60,000 nt of DNA. Origin: Nymphaea colorata. Taxonomy: Eukaryota; Streptophyta; Magnoliopsida; Nymphaeales; Nymphaeaceae. Location: assembly GCF_008831285.2 (NCBI RefSeq), contig NC_045147.1, positions 9,952,334 to 10,012,333 on the forward strand, in the 5' to 3' direction. A program made the position numbers and the translations under genes. How positions within the stretch are numbered: the first letter of the stretch is position 1; each line of letters opens with the position of its first letter. The notes under the pieces were generated by a model that ran no database searches, had not been told where the DNA came from, and worked only from the letters and a program-made list of their open reading frames with translations. Shown one piece after another: positions 1 through 14,700 of this stretch.

Positions 1-448
1 CAGGTCGATGGTAGTTTTTGTTCCTCCAGTAATGGCATTTGGAGAAATCCCTTACTAAAATGCTGGGGAGCTGAAAAGGAAGATACGGGACAGTTTGGCT
101 TTTTATCCCTCAGGAACATATTATTTGTGAATACCATCTCTTTGGAGTACACATTACAAATGTCCCTGTCCCTTCTTCTCTTATAGGTGACATCAATCCT
201 ATAAATTGGAGGGGTTTCAGTTTTCTACTTCACAATTCTTGTTATGCCTCACAGAAAATCTGCAGTAGTTGCAGGACTACATTCTTCAAGAGTTTGATGG
301 TGGGCATTTGACTTCATCTTTTTTGTTTCTCTGATTTTATTTCAGTTTGACTAAGCATATGAGGGGGTTGCACATGAGTGGAGCCATGCCTAAGCTTGGA
401 GAGCCTGTGCTCAGCATGAATATTAAAAGCTGGGAATTAAATTTGAGT

Positions 449-479
<31 letters not shown>

Positions 480-1195
480 CATATAAAACAAATCAAAGAC
501 TTCATGCATGATACACCTAGACCTAGTTACTGAGCCTAATTTAGCTGAGTTCCATGATAGTTGCTCTTGCTTGTCCCATTTGGTAAATGAACTTGAATAA
601 ATTATTGTGTGGGTCAAGCTCAATCCGAGATTGTACAAGTTGAACTCTAGTCAAATTTGAGTTGCCCATCTTTTGCACTCCTGACCATTTGATTTTCAAT
701 GAGCATAATTTGCTGCCTCCTCAAGGCCTTTGTGTCTTCAAGTCATTGCGGAAACATGTATTATATGTCTTTGAACAAAAATGAGCAACTGGTGTGCGAC
801 AATCTCTGTACCTCAAAATGAGCTTTCAACCATTTATGTTGGAATAGTTTATTGATACAGCATTTACATGGCCCGGTCCTTGATGTCAAAAGTTTGGTTT
901 AGCTGAAATAGTATAAAAGAACAGATTATTACCAAATGACAACCAAAAGCATGCAGTACCTACTCTTGTTCCTATAATGGGTATGCATGAATTGACCAGG
1001 TTTTGACTTCATAGAGTTTCACTTGCGGAATGATAGTAGAAGGGGTTTGTTACCAAAGGATGACCCTGGACCCATGCTAATCCAAACAGCACACTACTTT
1101 TAGTTTTTTTTTTTTTCCCTTTTACCAAGCTATATCCCTGTTATTATTTAGTGGAAAATGGTATTTAAACACTTTTTGCTTCAATTGATGAATAG
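1..1195. other. Intron sequence upstream of the first visible exon
   Basis: AT-rich sequence with a TA/CA microsatellite around 449-485 and a poly-T tract near 1100. I looked for the exon that should encode the SDR start and found none, so this is read as intron. Confidence 0.6.
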
Positions 1196-1377
1196 GTGAT
1201 CTTGTTGCTGCCTTTAGGAGGCATTTGGATGTATTTGGGGGATTAGATATCTGTATCAATTCTGCTGGCATCGGTACTCCAGTGCTATTCTATAAGGATA
1301 AAACAGATGGTACATGTTCTTGGAGACGTACTGTACATGTGAACCTGATGGCTGTTATTGATTGCACTCAACTTGCG
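1196..1377 (+). CDS. NQR: NQR-like exon a (SDR, NAG motif)
   Basis: Acceptor AG at 1194-1195 and donor GT at 1378. It begins with the last two bases of a split codon and then reads [19 protein letters not shown]..., the SDR region around the NNAG motif (here NSAG) and helix Asn (VNL), ending TQLA on a codon boundary. The exon before it was not found in bases 1-1195. Confidence 0.93.
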
Positions 1378-4300
1378 GTATGCACATGTTACTCAAACAC
1401 GAGACTTTGGTCTCTACATGTTTCATGGTGTGGTTCATTCTGCCAATTTTCTTCTCATGGTATAGATTTACATGGTCCATAACCACTGAAAATCTGCTTT
1501 TATTATTAATCTCCCTCCCCCCCTCTCTCTCTTTTTCCACAACCTCCCTTCCCACCAGTTAAAGCTTTCTAGCAAACCAAAGGGTGGGTGGGCTAAAGTA
1601 CTTCTAACCACCCACACACAGAACACACTCATACAGGCAGATATGTTGTATGTGTAGTGTGTATGTTATGTCACATTAGCGTAGGTCGGGGTGAACTATT
1701 TTGCAAGAAAGATTCGGTGTTGCTGTTTCAAGGGTGCGTTTGTATTTGTATTCATGTATATGAAAGAAGCTTTTGTGTATAAATTTAAAACGTACGTATG
1801 CATTAAAGTATAATAACAGTTACTGTTAACTGAATATATGACAGATAGCTATCAGACCCTCAGACACTAGACTTTGATCAGAATCATCTACACTGATTCT
1901 ATGGAGGTCAGAAAGTGGGTGTTAAGTTGCAAATATAAAAGCTAGTATGTTTTTCAAGAGTGCAAAATACCCTTCAAAGAAGGAAGAAATTGAGTTTCCT
2001 TAGACAAAACTCATTATCTCCTTTGAGCGATATTTCAGGCTTTTGAAAAAACAACTTGGCTTCCATATTTGAACTTAATCTTTGCCATTTGATTTCATCA
2101 AAATCGAAGGCCTAGATGATTCCCACTAAGTCTTGCATGTGAGTCTAGTGTTAGATGTTATATATATAAAAAGAGAAAAGAGCACACTATCTTTTTTAAA
2201 CACATTAAATTTGTATACTTTCTCTCACATTCTTGATTTCTTTCATGAATAATTTTAAGAACTTTTTTTTTCATTTTAAGTAACTTTAAAAACCTATAAC
2301 ATTGAATAATTTTAGGAACTTCTAGATTTTGCAATATTGAATAGATCTAAAATTTCTCATATCTATATGCTAAAAACTTTGAAAGATGAAATAACTGACA
2401 TGCTAAATTTATAGACTGTAAACCTACCAGTAATCAAAAATTTTAATGTTGAAGTAATTTAAAAATATCTCTTGTTGAGGAATTTTAAAAACTTCTGAAG
2501 TTTAAGGATTTTTATTATCTGTATTAAAAGCTTTAAAAAATGAGTTAACGTAGTACATTATATCATGACTCTATGCCATCCATAAAATAGTAGGTACAAA
2601 TTTCCAAATGATTTTAAACTTTTCCACAAATAAAGACATTGAGATGGTCATATCCTTCGATAATTTTCACATGCATGCCATGGACGTCACACTTCCCAAT
2701 TATGTTCGCTTTGAAAGTTATGGAAGCAATATTAATAATATCAAATTGCCATTGCCACTCATCCAATCTTAATAAACTATGTAGTTGTGTGTGTGCAAAT
2801 GCATGCATACATGGATGTATTTCCGTGTCGAGAGATGTAATTTCTGTTGTTCACAGTTCCCGAATGAGACAGAGGAAGCTTTCAAGAGACCATGAAGGAA
2901 AAAGGAGAAAAAGAGCTATCCTAGCGAAAGAAGAAAGCAACTAATACATGGAAAGATGAGTTGAAAACCTATTAGCTGGTGAATGACCTGTAGGAATGAG
3001 GAGGCAACCTAGTTGGTTGACTAGTCTATAAACCATGCCCCTGACTAGTCGTCTAGGTTGACAACAGAACATTGGTCAACAAAAAGACTAGCAAAACATT
3101 CGAATTCTCACTCCCTCCCTAAGTGAAAAACATATTGTTATCAATTTATAACAACGATTAAACTGGAAAATGACACCTAGGTAGGTTTTTCATTATATAA
3201 TAATTAACACGATTATGTGTTTGAAGAGCAAATTAATAAAGTTGGAAAGCTATGAAATGTGGGTGCGGCTGGCGGACAATCTTATCAGTGTCAACTCCAC
3301 CCGAGATGGGTTTGGGTGCGACAGGTTAGTCCGCTGTGTCCGACCCTTTGACCTCAGTGGGCCAGGGTCTGTCCATTCGCTGGACACGGTCAGTGCTGAC
3401 TGGGTACATTTCTGTCTGTCGAAATTTTCTCTTTTCCCTTTGCCTTTTCCACCTCCTCCTCTTTCCGCCCATTTTCCCCCCTCGTCTGCTTCCTTTCCTT
3501 CCGTTCGCCGCTGCACTAAAGCTTCCTTCACCAGACGCAAAGGGTCTTCCAATTTTGATGATATTGATGAACTAAATCAATGATAACACATTTGTTGGAT
3601 GAAATAGAACTTCATATTTATTTATTTTAGAACAATGTATCCAATTTTGATATCAAACTTGACTTGAATTGAATTGATCAATCATGATTGAAATGGTGAA
3701 TGATACATTTTTAGTTTGTTCAAAATCTTCATGAATGTATTTTTTTTTTCATATTATATATATATATAGCTGCACCCGCATACCCGTGATTTTGAATTTG
3801 GTCCGCGCCTGCACCCGTACCCACACTCGCACCCGTACCCATGTGGCATAGTTGGAAAGTTAAAGCCTTAAGATTATGTAGCATAAAAAGAGCAAGTTTT
3901 ACAATTTAGCATCATCTTTTGTAATGTTTTAGAGCATGCTATATCTTCCGCTTTGCTAAGAACCAGCCCAGTTTCTAAAATGTAAAAGTCCAAACCAAAG
4001 CCTAAAATCAATAACTTTTTTTTTTAATATTAAAAGAGACATAAATATAATCATGTCTTGCACACACACACACACAGATTATTTAAAAATCTAAAACATA
4101 CAAATATCCAAATTATAGCAGCATATGAACTGTGATTGGAACTATAATCATAAGTACACAAATACAGAGAAAATGCACATATATGTACTTCTGACACAAA
4201 TCACATCCACAACAGCAGAAAGAAAAAGGGAAAAAAAAATTGCCTAAAATTTGCTTCAAAATTGCCTAAGAAGAAGAAGAATGCTTCAAATTTGCAGAAA

Positions 4301-5729
4301 AAAGAAGGAAAATGTTGGCCTTGTGCAGTCTAAAAATAAGAAGAAGACAATGCAGAAGATTACTTCAGAATGCAGAAAAAGAAGTAAAAAGGATGCCGTC
4401 AGACAGGTCAAGAAGTAAAAAAAAAAGAAAAGGAAGAAGGAGAAAGACAAAGGAGAGAAAATTGAGGGTTGAGAAAAAAAAAGGGATTAGCCCGTTGAGT
4501 GTGTAGGTAAATCTAGGCATGCTGGACGATGAACTAGGCATTTCCAATGAAAAGCCACCTAAGCAACTAGTCTAGAAAATCACCAACCAAGCCTAGTGAT
4601 AGACTCTTACCTCCGGATTCTCACTGATGAACTAGAACAATCAATGAGAAGGAGAAGGATGTTAATCTTCAAAACCCAGCTGGACATTCTGCAAAAGTCC
4701 CTCATAGAATACAATAACCCCTGAAATCGCCCTGCATTCTTGTAAAATAGAAAGAACCACATTTAATTGGTACATAAGTGTTTGATACATAGCACTCCCT
4801 CAAAATGATTCTCACATCCTTCACACACACAGCCATTCATTCACATGCATTGGCTAGGTTCTTTGGGGTTGGTCACCGAGATTGTTTCATCCAAGAATTG
4901 GCCTGCTAGCTGTGCTGGTAGTGGTTAAACTGCTCTCCAAGATTCACCAATGGAGCTGCTTGCAACTAGCTGATTTGATCCACCAAACTTCTGATCAAGA
5001 TCAGCTTGGATTATCAATCTTCATCCACTTTTTCCGGCCAACATTGCCGAGATTGTGTTGAACCACCATCCCCTCTTAGCTGGAAATCTTGGGACATTCT
5101 CTCAAAACCAGAACCAGTGGATCTTAGTAGAAGATTTGTAATTTCATAAAATTTGCAACTGCTCTATATATTCTTTAATTTTTTGTGTTCCATTGATTTT
5201 CCCCAGAAAATGTTAAAAAGAAACTTCTAAGAAAAAATTTCCCAAGATATTCCTGGCAATGATAGGTGACTATCTCACTGATCTGCACAGCTTATCAGAC
5301 GTTGGGAATTGCCCTTAGGATTAGAAGGTGTCACTTGTGTCCCACCTTACAGAAACACAAGTGCCACTCCCACCTTCCATGGTGCTTCACGCCTTTTTTG
5401 GGCCTTTTGTTGGTAACAAATTGCACATATATCTACGGGAATGCGGAGGTGTGGATATTATGTAACTATAATCTGCATAAATGAATGTAACAAGTTTAAT
5501 CAATGAAGGGCTTATAGCATATCAAATTTTATGGTAAAAAATTTGTTTTTTATTGGTAAATGAACATGATCTCTATTAGGTATGTTATATCTTCAGTCAA
5601 TCTGAAAGATGCACCTAAGCCATAGTTTCTTATGAGTGGAAGTAAGTAGACCTGGTGAACTGTAACATTAGTCTATATGCACGTGCAACTGCATATTTAT
5701 CTTTTTATATTTGTGTATGCATGTTTGTG

Positions 5730-5765
<36 letters not shown>

Positions 5766-8700
5766 ACAATAACATTACCTGTTTTTGGCAATGAAAAATA
5801 GTTAAGTTACCTGAATGCTGCCTCTGATAAGGCCAGGGAGACTGTACTCCATTCCACATATACAAAACTCTGCAGGAAATCATCTGAAATCTGTCTATTC
5901 AATGTCTTGGTGAAACAAATCTGCTGTACAGTCCTAGTTGGATTGATAGATCCAGTGTAAATTTTGTTGCAGCCTTGAAACGTGGAGAGAGAGAGGGGGG
6001 GTTGAAGACGTGAGAGTTGAGAAGAAAAGAACCCTTCCAATTCACTAACCCTATAAAGAGATTAGGGTAAAAAGAAGATTTACAGATTACATCAATTTAA
6101 AATAAAGAAAATATTAAAGAGATCTTATAACTCTTTAATATTACAAAGAACCACCTAGAAACATAAACATTCTTATTTCAACACTCCCCCTCAAGCTGGA
6201 GCATACATATTAAACATGCTCAGCTTGTCACAACATTTAGAGAAATCACCAATAAGGAGAGCTTTGGTGAAGACATCTGCAGCTTGGTCTTCTGAAGGGA
6301 CATGAATAGTGGCAATGGTTCCTCCTTGAACGAGATCCCGAATGTAATGACAGTCAACCTCAATATGTTTAGTTCTCTCATGGAAAACTGAATTATTAGC
6401 AATGTATGTGGCTGCACGGTTGTCACAATACATGTTCATGGGAAGTGGAATCGACACACTTAGGCTAGATAGCATGGATCTAACCCAAGTCATTTCTGTT
6501 GCAGTTTGAGCCATAGCTCTATATTCAGATTCTGCACTAAATCTTGACACCACGCCTTGTTTTTTACTTCTCCATGATATGAGGTTACCTCCCACAAATA
6601 CACAAAATCCTGTGGTAGATTTTCTGTCCTCGACTGAGCCAGCATAGTCAGCATCACTATAGGCTTTCACTTCCAGAGTCTTGCCTTTTGTAAACAAAAG
6701 GCCTTTGCCAAGAGATGATTTCAGATATTTAACCACCATCAAAGCAGCATCCAAATGAACTTTCCTTGGTTTTTCCATAAATTGACTTAGCTTCCCCACT
6801 GCAAAACTAATGTCTGGTCTTGTCACAGTAACATAAAGTAGTTTTACAATAAGGGATCTATAAGATCTAGAATCCACTAATTCTGTTTGGTCATCATGAA
6901 GGTGTATACGTGGATTCATAGGCAAATTAGCCGGTTTAGCTCCTAGCATCCCTGTGTCCTGCAATAAATCAAGAACATACTTCCGTTGAGAGATAACAAC
7001 ACCCTCCCTATTGCGAGCAACTTCTATTCCCAAGAAGTATCGAAGTGGACCAAGATCTTTCGTCACAAAGTGTTTTTGAAGAAACAGTTTTGCATCAAAA
7101 ATTTCTTGATTAGAGTCACCTGTTAGGATAATATCATCAACATAAACCACGAGAACGGTTATACCTCTGGAAGTCTTTTTGATAAACAAAGAATGATCAA
7201 GAGGAGATCTCACAAAGCCACACTTTGAGACTACCTCGGAAAACTAGTGAAACCACGCACGAGGACTCTGCTTGAGTCCATAAATAGCTTTCTTCAGCTT
7301 GCACACTTTGCCACACTCTCCCTGTCGTTCAAATCCTGGTGGTTGTTTTATATAGACAGTCTCATCGAGATCACCGTACAAAAAGGCGTTTTTGACATCC
7401 ATTTGATACATGTGCCAGTCATGGTGGACAGCCACAGAAATGATAAGACGAATGGTTCCCAACCGAGCAACTGGAGAGAAGGTCTCAAAGAAATTCACAC
7501 CGTAGGTCTGCGTGTAGCCCTTAGCAACCAACCGAGCTTTGTATCGTTCCATTGAACCATCAGAATTATATTTCACTGTGAATACCCACTTTGAGCCAAC
7601 AATATCACAACAAGAGGATCAACAAGTTCCCAAGTGCCTCTCTGCACTAAGGCATCCATCTCATCTTGCATAGCCCGTCTCCATTGGGTGTCTAATAAAG
7701 CCTGCTGGTGACACGCAGGAACTGTATGAGCAGCCAGAGCTTGAATGAACTGTTGCATATTTTTACCAACACCATCAGTAGACACAAAATGAGATATAGG
7801 ATGTAAAGTACATTGTCGCCTGCCTTTGCGAAGAGCAATAGGCAAGTCTTGACAGGGATCAGAATGACTAGGGCTATGCACTTCAGATGTACTTACCTCC
7901 TGAGAAACCGTTGGCGAAGGATTATGAGAAGGGTCCTGTCGACGTGTGTAGACCAGCGGAGGATCACGAAACTTGGACACTACAGTAGAAGGAGATTCAG
8001 AAGGAAACGACTCCAAAGGAATAGGAGGAATAGGTAGTGGGTCTGGTGATGGTGGCATCTCAGGAATGATGGAAGAGGAGCTATAATAAGGCTGAGACTC
8101 AAAGAATGTGACATCCGCACTGATATACTCCTTTTGAGTTAAGGGATCAAAGCATTTGTAGCCCTTATGGTTTCTGGAGTAGCCTATAAAGATACACTTA
8201 ATGGCTTGGGCTCCCAATTTATCACGTGTGGGTCCAAGTATGTGAACGAAGCATGTGCAACCAAATACTTTGGGAGCCACTGAAAATAAAGGTCGTTGTG
8301 GATGCACAAGTTTAATGGGAACCTTGTTGTCAATGGAGGATGAGGGTAAACGGTTGGTTAAGTAACAGGCCGTGAGGATGGCATCTCCCCAAAAAGATGC
8401 AGGTAACTTGATATGAAGCATTAGGGAACGAGCCACATTTAGGAGTTGGCGATGTTTACGTTCAACTACTCCATTTTGTTGGGAGGTATAGGGACAAGTA
8501 AACTAAGGAGAAATGCCATTATCGGAGTAAAACTTCATTAAGGTTGATGCTTTGAACTCAAGGGCGTTATCAGTGCGAATGTTTTTAACAAGAATACCAA
8601 ACTGGGTCTTTATTTCAATAATAAGATTTTTGAGAATACATACTACTTCAGACCTTTCCTTCAAAAGGAAGACCCAAGTGACTCGAGAATAATCATCAAC

Positions 8701-11700
8701 AATGACAAGAAAATGCCGAAATCTTGACCTACTAGCAACTCTGCTAGGACCCTATACATCAACATGAAGAAGATCAAATAGTCCACAACTGAACGGACAA
8801 AGACTCGATGAATAATGGCTACGGGTGTGTTTGCCAAGTTGACAGGCTTCACACTGGAACGACTCTGGTATTGAAAGCTGAGGAAGAAGGTGACGGAGCT
8901 TGGAGACAGATGGATGACCAAGTCTGAGATGCCACTGGAAAGAGGAGGACGGTGAGGTGATCGATGATGCTGCAATACCCACTGGATCTGACAGGAAGTA
9001 GATGCCCTCTTTCTCATAGCCTCCACCAATCGTCTTCCCAGTTTGCAAGTCCTGAAATGAACATAAACCATAGTCAAATATAACACGACAGTGTAAGTCA
9101 TTAATCAATTGTCCAACTGATAACAAATTTGTTGGGAACTTAGGAGCATATAACACATTAGGAATAGTCATAGACTGAGAAATCTTGATATCACCATAAC
9201 CCAGAATAGGTGATCATCTACCATCTGCAAGTTTCACATGACGTGCCTGAGACAACATGTGTAGCACAATAAACATAGAAGGTTTACTACAAAAGTGGCT
9301 CGATGCTTCGGAATCAATAATCCAAGTAGTACCTGTATCATTTGGGACACTATCAACAGACATAGCACTGTCTAACATGACTGTAGAGGCCGACGGCTGG
9401 GAAGATCTGAGTGCTAGGAAGTCCTCATACTCAGACTTGTTGATACTCACTGTCACTGTCTCAGGGTGAGAAGGAGATAAAGACCCATCTACAACTAATG
9501 AAGCTGCTTGAACAGACCCAATAAGAGATGGTAAAGAATTCTTGCCCTGCTTAGATGCAACATTTCTTCCTAGGGATGCACCGGAAGGACGACCATGTTT
9601 ATCCCAACATCTTTCTTCTAAATGTCCTATTTTACCACAATAGGTGCACTGAAATCTTCCCCTACCTCCTCCTGACCCACGACCAATGCCTCTCCCCCTG
9701 AATGAACCGCGTCCACGACCTCCTGAGGCTACCAAGGCCAAAGCCTGTAAGTCACTAGAGGGCTGAGAAAGGGTCACAGCAAGACGACTGAGTCTGTTGT
9801 AGGCGTCGGCTAGGTCAGGGATTTCTGCTCCAGTCAATATCTGAGTCTTTGCTACAGCATATTCAGGGGAGAGACCCTGTAAAAACTTCGCAACCATAGA
9901 CTGTTCACCATGAGTTTTATGACATGTTGGACATGGGGGACGTAATGATTTAAGTCGTTCATAGATGGACTTGAGGGAAGCGAAGTACTGAGCAAGACTT
10001 TGATCATCCTGTTGCAAATGAAGTAATTCCTCCTCCACCTGCAATATCTTGCTAACATTCTTGTCATTTGAGTAAGTTTGTTTCAAGAAATCCTACATTT
10101 GTTTGGCCGAGGTATAGTATGCAATAGTTGATGCGCTTTGTGGTTGCACATTATTCATGATCCATGACATGACAATATTATTATCTCCCTTCCATGAAGC
10201 AGATTTTTCACTCTTTTCGACAGGCTTATTTTCTTCTATAACATGCTCCTTCTCATGTCCAATCACTGACATCATAAACACACGAGACCAAATCTCATAG
10301 TTAGATCCATCTAACTTTACCGTAGAACCATAAGAGAATGGGTTTCCTCCACATTTAACCTCATGAAAAAAATCAGTCCTGAGATTTTCAGCCATTGCAA
10401 ATCTATCCACAAGGGATCAACCACCACAGGCAAGAGAAATTATATATATATATATATTGAAAAAGAGACTGATCAGCAAGACCAAACTTCCCACACAGCC
10501 ACGTTAGATGCACAAGAGCAAGCAAACCGCTGTCCAACTGTTGACAGCAACCCACGGCCAACAAAAAACAGCAATCTGAAAAAAACTGGTCGCAGGCAGC
10601 TTCAAGGCAGAACAGGGCTGAATCTTCTAAAATCCGCCAAAATTCATCCAGAGCTCGGATCGAGCTGAATTTTGGACTGAAGCTTGCTAGGATGATTATC
10701 TACAGACGCCCAAAAGATGGGGGGCAAATGCCCACCCTAAGGTCCACTTGTTGTCAAGGCAAGGAGCTGGACTGTCGCCTGTCACAGGCTGTTTCAGAAC
10801 AGGGCAGGGCAGCTCCTCCTCACGATCTCAGCAGGAAACAAGCAAATCCAGTCTTAACCAACCAACAACTTTATCTAACGCAGCTGTACCACACATTAAT
10901 TTTCACACATCATGGATAACGACATCAGATAAATGTAGTCAACGTAAACTGCCACAAAAAAATCATAAAGAGCAGTCCTCCACTTGGCTGCCTTGATCAT
11001 AGACCACATCAACCCATAAGAGTCCAGACGACTGGAGTCTATTCACGCATACTTCCTAGCATGAATAGACTCCTCCACCTAGTTCAAGTTGCGTCGCCAG
11101 TCACGTCCCGCTCTGATCCCATGTTGCAGCCTTGAAACGTGGAGAGAGAGAGAGAGGGCTGAAGACGTGAGAGTTGAGAAGAAAAGAACCCTTCCAATTC
11201 ACTAACCTTAATCTCTATTATAAAGAGATTAGGGTAGAAAGAAGATTTACAGGTTACATCAATTTAAAATAAAAAAAATATTAAAGAGATCTTATAACTC
11301 TTTAATATTACAAAGAACCACCTAGAAACATAAACATTCTTATTTCAACAAATTTAATATGGCAAAATAAGCTTGAAGTTCAAACAATATGAATTATTCA
11401 GTCAGAAGAAGCAGTGTGAGTCATATAGGTCGATGCAGTGAATAGCATGTCTGTGGATCACACCAATAGCTTTTGCTTTTTTGTTATTCTAATGGAGACC
11501 ATTTCATACAGATTCAAGCTATGCAAACAGGAGGGAAACCTGGAGCTGTTGTGAACATTGGCTCTGCATCAGGGATCTATCCTTTCCCGGCTGATCCAGT
11601 ATATTCAGCTACAAAAGGTTCCTCTAATACTATATTTGAAATGTTATGTTTGTCACTGAGTTATTGCATTTAGGCATGGTGAAGAGCTCCTTTAATTTTA

Positions 11701-14700
11701 TACCAGATTACACATCATGAACCTGATAATGCTATAATTCTTTTTCCAACAGGAGGTGTGGTTATGTTTTCTAGAGCTCTTGTCCCATATAAGAGCGAAG
11801 GAATACGTGTTAATGTTCTGTGTCCTGAGGTAAGAATGCTGCTGGAACACATATTATTGTGTAGAACATAAGCAAAGAAACATTCTAAACTGAAAGCAGA
11901 CATATAATTTGACTTATATTACTTTAGTTGCTGTTCAATTTCTTCAGCTACCAATTGACACAAGGTCCAAAATCTCTCTATCTCTGTAACCCAGTAATGT
12001 TCTCATCTCTTTTAGTTACTTAATCCACAACAATCAGTGTGTGTTTGTTGTTTTTACCTATTGGAAGTGATTTTGATCTTTTTGCACAATGATGACTGTG
12101 TATTTTATGGGATGAATCGAGGTTCTGCAATTTTCATGATCGTAGCATTGATGTTTTTCCATTCTTTCAAAAATGAAAATCATATTGTTTCTTTTGTAAA
12201 CTAGATTGCTGTGGTCAAACAGTGCAGTATTTAATGTTTTGTGTTGTTGCTTGTGTGAAGTGATTTTGCTTTTATGATAAAGGATGGCAATGCATTTTGG
12301 CATTTTATGGGAAGAATTGTGGTTCATTAATTTTAATAATGACGAGATAGTGCTTCTTCTGTTTTCATTCTTCGCAAAATGTAAAGTATCTCTAGGTATC
12401 TGTATAAACTGATTGGATGATAAAGTAACTTATTTTGTCATACCCAAATCATGGACTTTTTTACCTTCTCTTCCTCTAGCTTTAAAAAGCTTAGTTAACA
12501 TTTACTGCATAGCGATAATGTTCTTTTACCCTCATGAAATTGGACCATTTTTCAAATTTTTCTAACTGAAGTCATCTTGGTCCAACTTTGTGCTTGCAGT
12601 TTGTTCGTACTGACATATCTGAGAAGGTAGACAAGAAACTGATTGAATTAGCAGGAGGTTTTTTGCCAATGGAGATGATTATAGATGGTATGCATCTTGG
12701 CAATGTAGAGTTCATGACAATGCATCTATTGGCTTGCTCTGTAGTTTTTGTCAGAAATCTCTCTACACAGGCACACATGCAGACACATTTGTTGTTGCAT
12801 TTCATTATTATTGACACTTGATTGTCCATGTTGATCTATCAGTTGTTCTTTAGACCTTGCTTGCCTTTTGCCAGTGTTTGCAAAACTCATTATTATACAT
12901 GACAATGAATATTTTCCATACTCAGGAATGTAGGTAACTTTACATATTTCTTCACTTGCAAGCTTATATATTTAGTTATATAGTCATGGGAAAATTTATT
13001 TTTCCACAAAATTGTGTTTTCTTAATCCTGCTGTAATCAATTATATGTCTTTCTGATCCTTTATTTTTGTTATTATTGTCATAAGTAGATCTAACTTCTT
13101 AGCTACAGGAAAACTATTTGTATTATTGTTCTTTTGAAGATGTTCTTCCTTTCTTTATTGTAATCCATGATGATGGAAACTTAAGATTGCCCTGCTTTTC
13201 TTTGTTAGGTGCATTTGAACTTATTGAAGATGACAGTAAAGCCGGTGCTTGCTTATGGGTTACAAACCGTAGAGGCATGGAATACTGGCCCAGTGAAACA
13301 GAAAAGAGAAAGTACCGAATCAATCCATTGAAGCCAAAAGCCTTGATGCACCAAAGTCAGTATAATGTAGAGATACCAAATAGTTTCCTTAAAGTGTAAG
13401 CCTTATTAACTTTTATTTATGCTCTTTTATTTCTTAATATGGTCATAATCTGTTTGGTTGATTGATTCTTCTCTATCCTTGAGGTAGTGATACTCTATTA
13501 TACTGTTCACAGTTTGTTAGTTACTGCTGTTTTTCCTAGTACTTAAACACACAAACTTTACGTGTATTTGATATTGCAGTATTCACTGTGTGGTGCATGT
13601 TGTCTGTTAACTTCCCCTTGCAACATTAATTAGTTCCCTGCCAGAGCTGAAGTTTATTTTCGGTAATGTCACGCGTGTCTTTGATTGGCGAAAAATTCTC
13701 AGGTATAAGGTAAGTGGCCCAGATACTAAGAGACCCAGATCAATACTGTATGATGGTCATATCAGTGTCTGCAATTTTTCACAGAAAGTCTCTATACTTC
13801 TGTGTAGACCTGTAAGAAAAAACATTTTCAAAATTTTTGTCAAGTTTGAATTCAAGGTTTGGGTTTGAAAATATAAATATAAAGTGTTTCCTCCAAAAAT
13901 CCTGTCAATTCTATCTTTTGGTTTCTGATCATAACAGCCCACGACTGTGAAGATTCAGTAATCTGTGCAGTACTCTGTTTTTGACAGAAAAGTAATCTGG
14001 AATTCATAAATAAATCAATGGCATTATATGAGTTTAATTTAGTGTTTTTCTTCATGACATGTTCAAGAAGTTACAAATAAATTTTGGGCCGAACACCCCA
14101 TCTGGGTGTTTTTTATATTAATTTACTGTGTGTATGTGTTATTTGCTCTAAGAAGTTTTTTATTTACTTTCCCAAGAAATTACTCTTATTGACAATGGTA
14201 TGGATGGTCATGGTTTAATATTCTTATATATTCCAAAGGTCAGGGTCAAAATTTCCTATCCAATAATGTTCTTTGCAAGGCAAATTCTTCCTTTTTTCCC
14301 TACCTGAATTTGCAGAATGGCAGAGAGTACATGACCATCACCATAGTTTGTTATTGAGGAGGATACTATTGAATAAAGAAGTCAGGAAGTCTTAAGTCCG
14401 TACCAATCCAGTCAATACACACATGGCTGAATTTTGGATGTAACCTCCCACACATCACATGCCAACAACGATGTTGTTGCTGCCGTTTACTCATCATCAG
14501 TTGTCTTAGATCACTAAAGCACCTAACATTTGTGTGTTAACATGCTTCAATAGGACTGCTATCCTTTGTATACTTCATGCTCATGAAGCCACTAAGGATA
14601 TCAGTATATGTGTGTGTGTGTGTGTGTATGTATGTGCTTAATATAGTTTTCATTTAAAAGTTGCACATGTAGGCTACATCCTTTATGTCATGTGATTTCT

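Larger units (their letters stand above)
5965..11350 (-). mobile_element. Copia element A, full length, defective
   Basis: Two LTRs with TG...CA ends flank a complete gag-protease-integrase-RT-RNase H region on the minus strand. The element is bounded by a perfect 5-bp target-site duplication AATTT (5960-5964 and 11351-11355). The primer-binding site adjoins the right LTR and the polypurine tract adjoins the left one, fixing the antisense orientation relative to the host gene. Coding capacity is destroyed by several stops and a frameshift. Confidence 0.96.

Noticed and set aside
1225-1482. Reading exon a as an 85-codon gene
   Set aside because: Only the part to 1377 matches SDR; the rest is intron after a GT donor.
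3215-3583. Open frames of 79-122 codons in the first large intron
   Set aside because: Present on both strands in a GC-rich, pyrimidine-rich patch, no domain resemblance, inside an intron of the host gene.
4590-5120. Possible old LTR element in the first large intron
   Set aside because: A TGTGAGAATC-like end on the minus strand near 4815 was suggestive, but no partner LTR, primer site or coding motif was found.
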